Under the pieces are notes generated by a model. It saw only the letters and a list, made by a program, of their open reading frames with translations. It searched no databases and was not told where the DNA came from. From the NCBI GenBank assembly GCA_003233075.1, contig QIKQ01000179.1, positions 1 to 8,987 of the forward strand: DNA of 8,987 nucleotides, given 5' to 3'. A program made the translations under genes and the position numbers. The DNA comes from Gammaproteobacteria bacterium. Its GTDB lineage: Bacteria; Pseudomonadota; Gammaproteobacteria; SZUA-21. Below, in pieces: positions 1-6,091 of the stretch (positions are counted from its first letter, which is position 1; each line of letters starts with the position of its first letter).

Positions 1-2
1 TG

Positions 3-554
3 CTACTGCGTATCTGGAGTAAATACCGGGCCAACGTCGGCAACTGGATTCCACACTCATTTAAATCAAACCATCGAAAATTCTGTAAGTTTGGATTTAT
101 CAGAACACTCTGGAGCTACTACTTAGACTATGGGTTTAGTAACAAACCCACGCTTAATTTTAACGAACTACGCTTTCTGGAAACATTAGCAATCGTCGAA
201 GAAGATGTCTCTGTTTATACAGATATATTGTCTGACCTTACTCATATAAAGAATTTGCGAATGTCCGCCTGTCGACTGAGCAAGATTCCTGAGCAAATAA
301 CCCATATCAACGGACTCGAACAACTGAATCTTTCCAACAACCTGTTCGTAAACATACCGGAGTGGATCGGTAATTTCGAACAACTAAAAACCATCAATTT
401 ATCGGGAACGCGTATCAAAAGACTTCCGGCCACCTTGAGCAATTTGCCAAAACTATCCCTGTTAGACATACGTTTTACCAATATTTCCGAGTCAGACCCA
501 GTACTCAAAGTGCTTAGAAAAACAAAACTTAACATTCTTAGCTCAACGACATAA
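3..554 (+). CDS. Leucine-rich-repeat protein, C-terminal part (5' end outside window)
   Basis: The frame starting at base 3 has no stop until TAA at 552-554, so this is the last 183 codons of a longer gene; the in-frame TTG at 228 is probably not the true start. The C-terminal half carries about four leucine-rich repeats of roughly 23 residues on the pattern LxxLxLSxNxLxxIPxxI, with the cores LRMSACRLSKIP, LNLSNNLFVNIP, INLSGTRIKRLP and a degenerate LDIRFTNIS. The preceding 75 residues are rich in aromatic and basic residues (for example the stretch around RTLWSYYLDYGF) and I do not recognise them. Such repeats form a curved protein-binding surface; in bacteria they occur in sensors, effectors and STAND-type proteins. 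No signal peptide or enzyme domain can be judged because the N-terminus is missing. The repeat call is firm; the biological role is unknown. Confidence 0.8.
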   Translation, partial: LLRIWSKYRANVGNWIPHSFKSNHRKFCKFGFIRTLWSYYLDYGFSNKPTLNFNELRFLETLAIVEEDVSVYTDILSDLTHIKNLRMSACRLSKIPEQITHINGLEQLNLSNNLFVNIPEWIGNFEQLKTINLSGTRIKRLPATLSNLPKLSLLDIRFTNISESDPVLKVLRKTKLNILSSTT

Positions 555-960
555 AACTGACGCTAAACTGGTTGGGTATTATTGTGTATCCGGCGTAGTT
601 ATAGATTAAATCTAACGATTGAGCACAGGTGACAGCTATTTGACAGAATTGCGCCCCGATGATATACGCCTCATAACCTTCTATTATTACTCGTTTTTAT
701 TTTTGTAACTGTGTGTATAATGCTTATCAACATCAACGATGTCCCTGAAACCGGGCCTCATATGAGGTTATAGAATAATAATAAGTTGGACGGCAATAAT
801 AATAAGCCCACAAGACTATTACTAAATTCGCCGGAGGAGATCAGGGATTGAATTGAGTAAAATAAAAATAATAAAATAAAAATAACAATAAAAACTCCGC
901 TGCAAGGACGCAGTTCATATCCCATCACGCAAACGCATTACTAAAAATCTCAACGTTAAA
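555..960. other. Gene-free AT-rich intergenic stretch
   Basis: I find no credible gene on either strand. It contains a perfect 12-bp palindrome, CCTCATATGAGG, at 756-767, several AATAAT/AATAAAA microrepeats between about 770 and 890, and a TATAAT at 716-721 with no good -35 box. There is no GC-rich hairpin with a T-run after the LRR gene, so no intrinsic terminator is evident. Confidence 0.5.
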
Positions 961-1109
961 ATAACCCGGACTTCGCGCAGCGAATGCTGGGAAACATGAT
1001 ATTATTTAAAATTCTGGTAAAATATTTTCTGTCGGGTGATTGAAGGGTTTCTATTGAATTTAAGATAGCAATTCTTTTCCCGGCGTTCGCTGCGCGAAGT
1101 CCGGGCTAC
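961..1109. repeat. REP doublet (REPIN/BIME-like), copy 1
   Basis: Two 32-bp REP-like palindromes face each other at 961-992 and 1078-1109. The right one, read on the minus strand, begins GTAG and then folds as CCCGG-ac-TTCGC / GCGAA-cg-CCGGG around a short loop. The left one matches it except that its foot is ATAA and two stem bases have changed. A GTAG foot beside an imperfect hairpin is the signature of REP sequences mobilised by REP-associated tyrosine transposases (RAYT). The 85-bp spacer shares TTGAATTT and the TTTTCCCGG junction with the second copy at 4047-4190. No RAYT gene lies in the window. It sits directly upstream of the hydrolase gene. Confidence 0.8.
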
Positions 1110-1153
1110 GGAAATCTGAGCTGTTTTAACGATTAAGGATATTGACATTTGTT

Positions 1154-1876
1154 ATGCATCGTTACTTACTGTTTATTTTGAGTGCTCTCTTGCCTGGTTG
1201 TAATCTCCCAGCACGAGTCCCTATTGAAACTGTAAAATTTCCGGCCACTGATCAACGTGCTGAGCATCTGATTATTCTCCTTAGTGGCCGAGGCGCGGCC
1301 AAAAGTTATTTTAGCGATTATCAGTGGATAAAAATTGCCAGAAACTATGGCTCCAAAGTTGATTATATTGCACCCTACGCACATTTAGGCTATTACAAGA
1401 CACAAAGCCTGCTACCGCGTCTAAATGAAGACGTCATTAAACCGGCAAAAAAACTCGGTTATAAAACAATTTCAATAGTTGGTATTTCGCTCGGCAGCTT
1501 CGGGTTACTTTTATATAGTGAGCGCTTCCCTACCGATCTTGACCGCCTATATTTAATTTCGCCTTATCTAGGTAAAACAGAGGTACAACTGGAAATCAGC
1601 CAAGCGGGTAGCTTGGATAACTGGCAGATTAAACCTGAGAATAACGGAGATTCGAGTTATATTTTATGGCAACAGATAAAAAAGATCAGTCAAGATCCAG
1701 TATTAAAGAAAAAAATATTTCTCGGTTACGGTAAACAGGATAAACATAAGGGACAAACGTTATTAGCCAGTGCAATACCGGCAAAGCAAGTCATTACCAT
1801 TCCCGGTGGGCATAGAGATAAAATTTTTGTGAGATTGTGGGAAAAAATGTTTGAACGGGGATTTTTCGATCAATAA
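1154..1876 (+). CDS. Alpha/beta-hydrolase family protein, probable lipoprotein
   Basis: Starting at ATG 1154 gives 240 residues with a short hydrophobic signal ending in LPGC (Cys16), a probable lipobox that would anchor the mature protein to a membrane facing the periplasm. The serine-hydrolase triad is visible: nucleophile elbow GISLG (Ser112), acid in GKQD (Asp196) and His220 in GGHRD. The segment IILLSGRG near residue 42 fits the first core strand and oxyanion region. The family includes esterases, lipases and peptidases; the substrate cannot be told. A TTG at 1142 would add four residues, but AAGGA at 1135-1139 lies too close to it, while ATG 1154 has a rather long 14-base spacing. The ATG is chosen because it starts directly at a normal lipoprotein signal. 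The gene is convergent with tRNA-His, 7 bp away. Confidence 0.8.
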   Translation: MHRYLLFILSALLPGCNLPARVPIETVKFPATDQRAEHLIILLSGRGAAKSYFSDYQWIKIARNYGSKVDYIAPYAHLGYYKTQSLLPRLNEDVIKPAKKLGYKTISIVGISLGSFGLLLYSERFPTDLDRLYLISPYLGKTEVQLEISQAGSLDNWQIKPENNGDSSYILWQQIKKISQDPVLKKKIFLGYGKQDKHKGQTLLASAIPAKQVITIPGGHRDKIFVRLWEKMFERGFFDQ

Positions 1877-1883
1877 AAATTAA

Positions 1884-1960
1884 TGGGGTGGACGATGGGG
1901 ATCGAACCCACGACAACAGGAATCACAATCCTGGACTCTACCAACTGAGCTACGCCCACC
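1884..1960 (-). tRNA. tRNA-His (GUG)
   Basis: The minus strand folds as a complete 77-nt tRNA with an encoded CCA. The acceptor stem is GTGGGCG paired with CGTCCAC (one G-T pair). An extra 5' G (the -1 position) pairs with discriminator C73, which is diagnostic for bacterial tRNA-His. The anticodon loop is TTGTGAT, with GTG as anticodon, and the T arm holds GTGGGTTCGATCCCCAT. It lies downstream of tRNA-Arg on the same strand, probably in one transcript. Its 5' half is duplicated immediately upstream. Confidence 0.97.
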
Positions 1961-2005
1961 ATAAAACCCTGGACTCTACCAACTGAGCTACGCCCACCAT
2001 AAAAC
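1930..2005. repeat. 38-bp perfect tandem duplication of the 5' half of tRNA-His
   Basis: Two identical 38-bp copies abut at 1930-1967 and 1968-2005. Each spans the tRNA-His 5' half (acceptor 5' strand, D arm, anticodon-stem 5' strand) and 7 bp of upstream leader. The copy at 1930-1967 belongs to the intact tRNA. The other copy, 1968-2005, is a free 5' half in the spacer between tRNA-Arg and tRNA-His and would be part of any shared precursor transcript. Confidence 0.95.
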
Positions 2006-2019
2006 GGTATTGACAAACC

Positions 2020-2096
2020 TGGTGCGCCCGGCAGGACTCGAACCTGCAACCCTCGGCTTAGAAGGCCGATGCTCTATCCGGTTGAGCTACGGGCGC
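2020..2096 (-). tRNA. tRNA-Arg (UCU)
   Basis: The minus strand gives a complete 77-nt tRNA with encoded CCA. The acceptor GCGCCCG pairs with CGGGCGC, the discriminator is A, the anticodon loop is CTTCTAA with anticodon TCT, and the T arm contains GCAGGTTCGAGTCCTGC. It precedes tRNA-His on the same strand. In several gammaproteobacteria the order is tRNA-Pro(UGG), Arg(UCU), His(GUG); here the Pro gene is about 6.8 kb away at the right edge. Confidence 0.97.
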
Positions 2097-2287
2097 ATAT
2101 TCGATAACCAGTTTGTCTATAATAACGTGCAATACACTAATCTACCAGTCATTTAAGAAACTGACTGCCTAGCATATTGCATGGTGTAATCTAATGTATT
2201 CTGGTGTCTGGGTCGAACCAATTGTTGGTAAGGTTCAAATTAACTGCCAGCCTACTTACACAGCACTAGGCTGTGGTCACCCTAATC

Positions 2288-2337
2288 TGGTCGGGGTAGA
2301 AAGACTCAAACTCCCGACATCCTGCTCCAAAAACAGG
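2288..2337 (-). repeat. Degenerate 3' half of tRNA-Pro, probable old attachment-site remnant
   Basis: On the minus strand this matches the tRNA-Pro(UGG) gene at 8939-8987 from the anticodon stem to the encoded CCA, with five differences in 49 bases, including changes in the T loop and anticodon loop. There is no D arm or 5' acceptor strand beside it, so it is not a tRNA gene. Its orientation is that of the intact tRNA, as expected for the distal att copy left by an element that entered the 3' end of that gene. Confidence 0.8.
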
Positions 2338-2545
2338 CAGGAAAATATAATAACTAATTGATATTGTTAAAAAATACTGCCATTAATTTGTCCCGCACTC
2401 AGGACAAGGCAAGCATTGTAAGCCATGGATTAGTATAGATCAAGTATTCTTCCGTTGGACAATTGATTACTTAGAAAAGACGTAGTGGCCGTCTCCTTCT
2501 CGGCAAACGCTTGGTAATTTTGCGCCCTGCAAAGGTGTAATTTGC

Positions 2546-2564
2546 TATAATTTGGCCATATAAT
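2546..2564 (+). promoter_or_regulatory. Possible -10 boxes upstream of the Uma2 gene
   Basis: Two TATAAT hexamers, at 2546-2551 and 2559-2564, are both kept in the repeat copy near 5155-5170, although surrounding bases differ. Neither has a good -35 partner at normal spacing, so promoter function is only suggested by the -10 matches and their conservation. Confidence 0.3.
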
Positions 2565-2629
2565 GCGGATTTATGTATAAACTGTTTTTACGCTAACGAA
2601 TTCGTAACACTTATTTACAGGAAATTATA

Positions 2630-3208
2630 ATGGCGCTCGCACCGACAGAAATCAGGGTATCATTAGAAGAATATTTGCATAGAGAAAAATCTTCTGATGT
2701 TAAACATGAGTACGATAATGGTTATATCGTTGCTATGGCTGGTGCAAGTCGCTCTCACAATCTTATCGCACTAACGCTGGCTTCAGAAATTAAGCAACAC
2801 CTAAAAGGTAAATCTTGTCGAACTTATATCTCCGACATGAAAGTACATATTCAAAAACAGGGAAATGAACATTTCTATTATCCTGACGTAATGGTTTCAT
2901 GTGATGACCAACCTCCAAGTGAATATTATGAAAACAATCCTATTCTCATTATTGAAGTGCTATCTCCTTCAACAGAAACAAGAGATAAATTAGAAAAGTT
3001 GTCAGCGTATAGTAGAATTTCTTCGTTGGTAGAATATTTTACCATAGCCCAAAACAAGGTAGAGGTTCATCGCTACTCAATGTCTGATGACTCAACTTTA
3101 CTTACCACCTATCAGGATGGTGACACTGTAGAATTTTCTTCAATTGGATTATTCCTGCCTGTGAAAGACATTTACACTGATGTGGTCGGTAAGTTATTCA
3201 ATGATTAA
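2630..3208 (+). CDS. Uma2 (DUF820) family PD-(D/E)XK-type endonuclease-like protein
   Basis: This 192-residue protein has the usual length and motifs of the Uma2 family, which adopts a restriction-endonuclease-like fold. The N-terminal part has SLEEYLHRE and EYDNGYIVAMAG, matching the family pattern around an early acidic residue (Glu27). The core follows: YYPDVMV with Asp86, IIEVLSPST with Glu109, and a downstream lysine region DKLEKLSAY (Lys120/123) ending in a VEYFTI strand. ATG 2630 follows ACAGGA at 7 bases. The family is often multicopy and linked to mobile DNA, but its biological role is poorly known, so nuclease activity here is inferred from the motifs. A lipoprotein gene starts 23 bp downstream and may be co-transcribed. 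A truncated paralogue lies at 5234. Confidence 0.88.
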   Translation: MALAPTEIRVSLEEYLHREKSSDVKHEYDNGYIVAMAGASRSHNLIALTLASEIKQHLKGKSCRTYISDMKVHIQKQGNEHFYYPDVMVSCDDQPPSEYYENNPILIIEVLSPSTETRDKLEKLSAYSRISSLVEYFTIAQNKVEVHRYSMSDDSTLLTTYQDGDTVEFSSIGLFLPVKDIYTDVVGKLFND

Positions 3209-3231
3209 TTAATAAGACACAAAAAGGTAAT

Positions 3232-3786
3232 ATGCGTACCAAACAAGTCACTATATTGTTTCTACTATTTCTCACTTTTTCTTTGTTATCATGTGCCAAT
3301 GAAAACAATGGTGACAAATATATCAGGACTATCTTAAAGCACGATAAATCTCAAAAAAATAAAAGTAATTCAATATTTTCAAATGAAACAGTTGGACTAC
3401 TTAGTTATAAAAAAAAATTTACAGGGATCATTCTAATTGGGATAAACGTCAAGAGTTTATACGGCAAGCACATTACAAGCGACTTATTTACAAACGGCAC
3501 ATTGCATAAGCTAATGGGGACACGTTATGGAGTAGTACTAAGTAAATCGCTGGCAGAGAAATGGCTTGGGATAAAAGGAGAAACCCTCAAAAAACACATA
3601 CTTGAGAAGCAAATATATTTAACAATAATAGTTCCAGTGATGAAAACTACTATTGTAGGTACTATGCCAAGATATAGAAGGTTTAAATTGGTTGGTCTAT
3701 TTAAAGATGCATCATCTATCGAGCACATAGGAGTAATCATAAACAAAAAGGACATAAAAAAATTATGCATTAATAGATGCAACTAA
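3232..3786 (+). CDS. Lipoprotein resembling the isolated periplasmic domain of LolC/LolE
   Basis: The 184-residue product starts with a lipoprotein signal (hydrophobic stretch 6-19, lipobox LLSC, Cys21, then Ala rather than Asp, so outer-membrane sorting is likely). By memory of the family, the rest follows the periplasmic MacB-like domain of lipoprotein-releasing permeases: IILIGINVKSLYG (67-79) resembles the GVLLRGID segment, YGVVLSKSLAEKWLG (99-113) the GIVLGKELAEKLGV segment, MPRYRRFKLVGLFK (145-158) the P-R-x-R-R-F-x-V-V-G-I-F motif, and IINKKDIKKL (169-178) the strand-helix before the next membrane segment. No transmembrane helices or ABC partner are present. ATG 3232 follows AAAAAGG at 5 bases. 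The protein stops where the second half of a permease would begin, so it may be a truncated remnant given a new signal or a real stand-alone protein. The homology is inferred and needs a profile search. Confidence 0.6.
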   Translation: MRTKQVTILFLLFLTFSLLSCANENNGDKYIRTILKHDKSQKNKSNSIFSNETVGLLSYKKKFTGIILIGINVKSLYGKHITSDLFTNGTLHKLMGTRYGVVLSKSLAEKWLGIKGETLKKHILEKQIYLTIIVPVMKTTIVGTMPRYRRFKLVGLFKDASSIEHIGVIINKKDIKKLCINRCN

Positions 3787-3813
3787 GGATGTACGTTGGC
3801 ATATATTACAATG

Positions 3814-4251
3814 TAAGGTAGCAAGCCTTTATCGAGAATACTTTTAGTAAAATAGGGCCGCGAAACATTAAGAAAATCTGCCGCTTCTTGCATCGTGAGT
3901 TCTTCATGAAAAGGACGAATAGTCACAGAATTACCATTTGCCATTCCATTTAGAATATCGCGCAACATATAGATCGCACGCATAGGAACAGTAATTTCGG
4001 TTTCACCGTCAATAATTCTGATACGTGCTGAATCACCTTCACCTAGGTAGCCCGGACTTCGCACAGCGAACGCCGGGAGAACAAACATTCTATTCTTCCG
4101 TGTCTTAGTAAGCTACCGACTACCTTGCCCATACTCCTGTTTTAATTGAATTTCTTTTTCCCGGCGTTCGCTTCGCGAAGTCCGGGCTACTTATAATAGG
4201 CAAGCCGCTAATAGTCGCGAGCTTTCTTTTGCAAGTTCGATATCGTTTTCA
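3814..4251 (-). pseudogene. Broken copy of the excisionase-like antitoxin gene, interrupted by a REPIN
   Basis: Outside the inserted REPIN (4047-4190), this matches the intact antitoxin gene at 6091-6546 with five differences in about 288 bp. The match ends at 3814, so the last 42 or so codons after GLLPY are replaced by unrelated sequence, and at 4251, so the first 15 or so codons are missing. The REPIN splits it near the codons for CLGEG. The HTH segment EAADFLNVSRPYFTKSI is intact. A reading frame from 4088 to 3783 would encode a 101-residue chimera whose N-terminus is read from the REP sequence. No PIN toxin gene accompanies it. Confidence 0.9.
4047..4190. repeat. REP doublet (REPIN/BIME-like), copy 2, inserted in antitoxin copy
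   Basis: Inverted 32-bp REP palindromes at 4047-4078 (plus strand, starting GTAGCCCGG) and 4159-4190 (minus strand, same start) bound an 80-bp spacer; both keep the outward GTAG foot. Each folds as CCCGG..TTCGC / GCGAA..CCGGG. Compared with the intact gene, insertion occurred at the CCAGG near 6453-6457. TAGG is found on both sides (4044-4047 and 4197-4200), a possible 4-bp duplication, but the extra TTATAA at 4191-4196 belongs to neither the gene nor the REP and is unexplained. Confidence 0.85.
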
Positions 4252-4328
4252 CATAGAAATCACATACAGAGATTTCCAACTTTGGCACTTTGTCCTTATA
4301 GAAACGAAGAATTGTATTACGTCTATAG

Positions 4329-4357
4329 TTGAATTTGTTTTTGATTTAGTCTATAAA
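4329..4357 (+). promoter_or_regulatory. Candidate sigma-70 promoter for the small lipoprotein ORF
   Basis: TTGAAT (4329-4334) and TATAAA (4352-4357) are separated by exactly 17 bp. Transcription would begin about 7 bases after the -10 box, at or next to ATG 4365, implying a leaderless or nearly leaderless message. Confidence 0.45.
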
Positions 4358-4364
4358 TAAGCCT

Positions 4365-4472
4365 ATGAAAAAGTTAATCGTTATCATTTTGTTGCTTAAT
4401 GGATGTGCTACACCACCAAAGAATTCGTCTTTGGTTGGTACTACCGATGAGCTTCCAAGTATTCAAGATTAG
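4365..4472 (+). CDS. Small putative lipoprotein, 35 residues
   Basis: The ORF begins MKKLIVIILLLNGCATPP: two lysines, a hydrophobic run and a lipobox-like LNGC with Cys14, followed by a Ser/Pro/Thr-rich tail ending LPSIQD. This is the layout of a bacterial lipoprotein signal, and the mature part would be only 22 residues. There is no clear Shine-Dalgarno sequence, but a good promoter ends 7 bp upstream, which suits leaderless translation. The ORF may be an entrapped small lipoprotein or the surviving N-terminus of a longer gene: just after the stop another frame continues as LDLRETGYQNNKTILPA, whose end is also seen at 7963. No function can be assigned. Confidence 0.5.
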   Translation: MKKLIVIILLLNGCATPPKNSSLVGTTDELPSIQD

Positions 4473-4488
4473 ATTTAAGAGAAACAGG

Positions 4489-4614
4489 CTATCAAAATAA
4501 TAAAACTATCTTACCCGCATAGTTGAACTGATTGTCTTTTGATAATTGTTTGTACCAGTAATTAATTTCCTAGAAAACAAGAATGAAAATTTGCCATAAT
4601 AGCTGTTTAAGTCC
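4489..4614 (+). repeat. 126-bp dispersed repeat, copy in unit A
   Basis: From CTATCAAAATA to the TTTAAGTCC end this aligns with 7930-8055 in the same orientation, with scattered substitutions and no large gaps. The first part of both copies can be read as a protein C-terminus, YQNNKTILPA-stop here and YQNYKAILPI-stop there. The remaining 90 or so bases are non-coding yet equally conserved (for example TTAATTTCCTAGAAAACAAG). Confidence 0.85.
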
Positions 4615-4860
4615 AACCGGAACTTTCAGAATTACTAATCTGCACTAACTCTACCATACTAAAAACAAAAGTGATTGAAACCGATCTTGAAGAAATCTTA
4701 GATGGCGAGCTTTACGAAATCGAAAACCTAAAGTTATTTTACAATGATGTTGCGGTAGCATCCCTTTCAATTGTAATGTATACAACATAATTCCCATTAC
4801 TAAAGGCTGATTTTCGCTGATAGTAACCAGAAATTTTCTGTTTAATGTTCCGGTAACTTA
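4615..4860 (+). other. Gene-poor stretch with one short acidic ORF remnant (4671-4790)
   Basis: A frame from GTG 4671 to TAA 4790 reads VIETDLEEILDGELYEIENL and continues to 39 residues; the composition looks protein-like, and the frame stays open upstream to about 4614 without another good start. No ribosome-binding site is visible. It is more likely a remnant of a decayed gene than a functional one. Nothing else is recognisable here. Confidence 0.3.
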
Positions 4861-4951
4861 GGAATAAACGCTAAGGTAAAGACTGTTTGAGTTGCTGAAT
4901 TTGGTCGGGGTAGAGAGATTCGAACTCCCGACATCCTGCTCCCAAAGCAGG
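4861..4951 (-). repeat. tRNA-Pro 3' half plus flank: probable internal attachment site
   Basis: Bases 4902-4951 carry the tRNA-Pro(UGG) 3' half on the minus strand (anticodon stem, loop TTTGGGA, T arm with GTTCGAATC, CCA), followed downstream by the same 41-bp flank as the real tRNA. Over 90 bp (4861-4950 against 8898-8987) I count two differences. The D arm and 5' acceptor strand are missing, so it cannot be a functional tRNA. To its right the sequence switches to the Uma2 flank shared with 2338 onward. This placement marks it as the junction between island units A and B. Confidence 0.88.
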
Positions 4952-5448
4952 CAAAAAATCTCATAACTAACTAATATTGTTAAAAAATACTACCTATAAT
5001 TTATCCCACACTGGGGCAAGCATTGTAAGCCATGGATTAGTATAGCTCAAGTATTCTTCCACTGGACAATTGATTACTTAGAAAGACGTAATGGTCGTGT
5101 CCTTCTCCGCAAACGCGTGGTAATTTTGCGCCCTGCAAAGGTGTGATTTACTATAATATAGCCATATAATGGGGATTTATGTATAAGTTTTTTACGCTAA
5201 CGAACTCGCAACACTTATTTGCAGGAAATTATAATGGCACCCGCACTGACAGAAATCAGGGCATCATTAGAAGAATATTTGCACAGAGAAAAATCTTCTG
5301 ATGTTAAACATGAGTACGATAATGGTTATATCGTTGCTATGGCTGGTGCAAGTCGCTCTCGCAACCTTATAACACTAACACTCGCTTCAGAAATTAAGCA
5401 ACACCTAAAAGGTAAATCTGGTCGAACTTATATTTCCAACATGAAAGC
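4902..5448 (+). repeat. Long direct repeat, copy in unit B (tRNA-Pro fragment + Uma2 5' region)
   Basis: This is the partner of 2288-2845, with the same order of tRNA-Pro fragment, non-coding flank, conserved TATAAT boxes and Uma2 start. It ends abruptly at about 5448, where unrelated sequence leading to the toxin gene begins. Confidence 0.9.
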
Positions 5449-5548
5449 ACCTAAGCGCATAAAAAAATCTCTTGTCCCGAAAAAGTCCCGAAGTGCTTTT
5501 ACTCAAATAATCTCGAAACAATCAGATTACATTAATAAACTCTTCTAA
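5234..5548 (+). pseudogene. Truncated Uma2 family gene
   Basis: From ATG 5234 (GCAGGA upstream, as in the intact copy) the first 70-odd residues follow the Uma2 protein of 2630-3208, including EEYLHREKSSDVKHEYDNG. Homology then ends and the frame runs on through a basic, unrelated tail (PKRIKKSLVPKKSRSAF and onward) to TAA 5548. The PDV aspartate, the EVLSPST glutamate and the lysine region are all absent, so no nuclease activity is possible. The last 27 bp overlap the 3' end of the convergent PIN toxin gene. It is either a dead remnant or a 104-residue chimera. Confidence 0.88.
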
Positions 5549-6091
5549 AATTGATGCCGTCTTTAATAATTGTTGTTTTCTGATAATCTCGATAAATTCA
5601 TCAGCCGAATGCACTGGATTCTTTAACCCTGCTCGCTGCTGCTTCACTGCTTGAATAACTGCACCTGGATTAAGATCATAAAGGTTAGTCACAAAGTTAT
5701 CAGGATGAATCGCGGTTACATCAAATTCATCTAATTTAGAATCTGGAAAATCTTTTAGATTAAAGGTTACGATCTCTTGAGCTTGCGAGCAAATAGCCGC
5801 TGCCAACACATGACGATCATTAGGGTCTGGAAGACTCAACCCTTCGACCAGTTTTTCATATCCCGTGACCAGGCAATCTGGAATGTATTGGTTCATAAGG
5901 TCGCGAGTACGCGCTAATCTATCACTTGGTATATCAGGACGATCTTTTAAGACATTGCGAATCCACTCATCGTGAATCGTATCAGTCCAACGTGCTCTAA
6001 ACAAACCAGTACGTGCTAAACGGACTAAGAGATCGCGTAATGGAGCTGGATATAACACACATGCATCGTACACCACTGTAAAGTGGCTCAT
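5522..6091 (-). CDS. PIN-domain ribonuclease toxin (VapC-like)
   Basis: The 189-residue protein has a PIN domain in its first 130 or so residues. Acidic metal-binding positions are visible: Asp9 in VVYDACVLYP, Glu42 in IHDEW, Asp92 in LPDPNDRHVLAAA and Asp114 in FNLKDFP. Such proteins are Mg/Mn-dependent RNases that usually act as toxins on tRNA, rRNA or mRNA. The C-terminal 60 residues, a helical extension, are longer than in classic VapC and fit the subgroup paired with excisionase-type antitoxins. ATG at 6091 shares one base with the stop of the upstream antitoxin gene (TAATG), indicating translational coupling in a two-gene operon. All key residues are present, so the module looks functional. 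The target RNA cannot be told. Confidence 0.9.
   Translation of the reverse strand: MSHFTVVYDACVLYPAPLRDLLVRLARTGLFRARWTDTIHDEWIRNVLKDRPDIPSDRLARTRDLMNQYIPDCLVTGYEKLVEGLSLPDPNDRHVLAAAICSQAQEIVTFNLKDFPDSKLDEFDVTAIHPDNFVTNLYDLNPGAVIQAVKQQRAGLKNPVHSADEFIEIIRKQQLLKTASILEEFINVI

Larger units (their letters stand above)
2097..2629. other. Gene-free stretch: tRNA upstream region, tRNA-Pro fragment and Uma2 5' flank
   Basis: No protein gene is apparent. From 2097 to about 2287 the sequence should hold the promoter of the tRNA-Arg/His transcript on the minus strand, but no convincing pair of boxes was found. A hairpin CACAGC-actag-GCTGTG lies at 2259-2275. The tRNA-Pro fragment starts at 2288, and 2338-2629 is the conserved 5' flank of the Uma2 gene, repeated at 4952-5233. 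Confidence 0.6.
2288..2845 (+). repeat. Long direct repeat, copy in unit A (tRNA-Pro fragment + Uma2 5' region)
   Basis: About 555 bp here align with 4902-5448. They cover the tRNA-Pro fragment, roughly 290 bp of non-coding flank with small indels, and the first 70-odd codons of the Uma2 gene. In the coding part I count 15 differences over about 215 bp. The similarity stops abruptly inside the Uma2 gene just after the codons for DMK (NMK in the other copy). Confidence 0.9.

Noticed and set aside
242..535. Minus-strand open frame of 97 codons opposite the LRR gene
   Set aside because: It is the shadow of the clear leucine-rich repeats on the plus strand.
693..721. TATAAT at 716-721 as a promoter
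   Set aside because: There is no acceptable -35 at 16-18 bp and no gene follows within 400 bp.
2210..2240. A sequence with GGTTCGACCC on the minus strand followed by ACCA, resembling a tRNA T arm and 3' end
   Set aside because: Only about nine bases separate the T loop from the CCA-like end, too few for a T stem plus acceptor strand, and no other arms are present.
3525..3782. Minus-strand open frame of 85 codons
   Set aside because: It lies opposite the lipoprotein gene, which has a ribosome site and lipobox; this frame has neither.
961..4190. The two REP doublets as the ends of one composite transposon
   Set aside because: Each doublet is complete by itself with its own inward pair of palindromes, and the DNA between includes ordinary tRNA genes and the island boundary.
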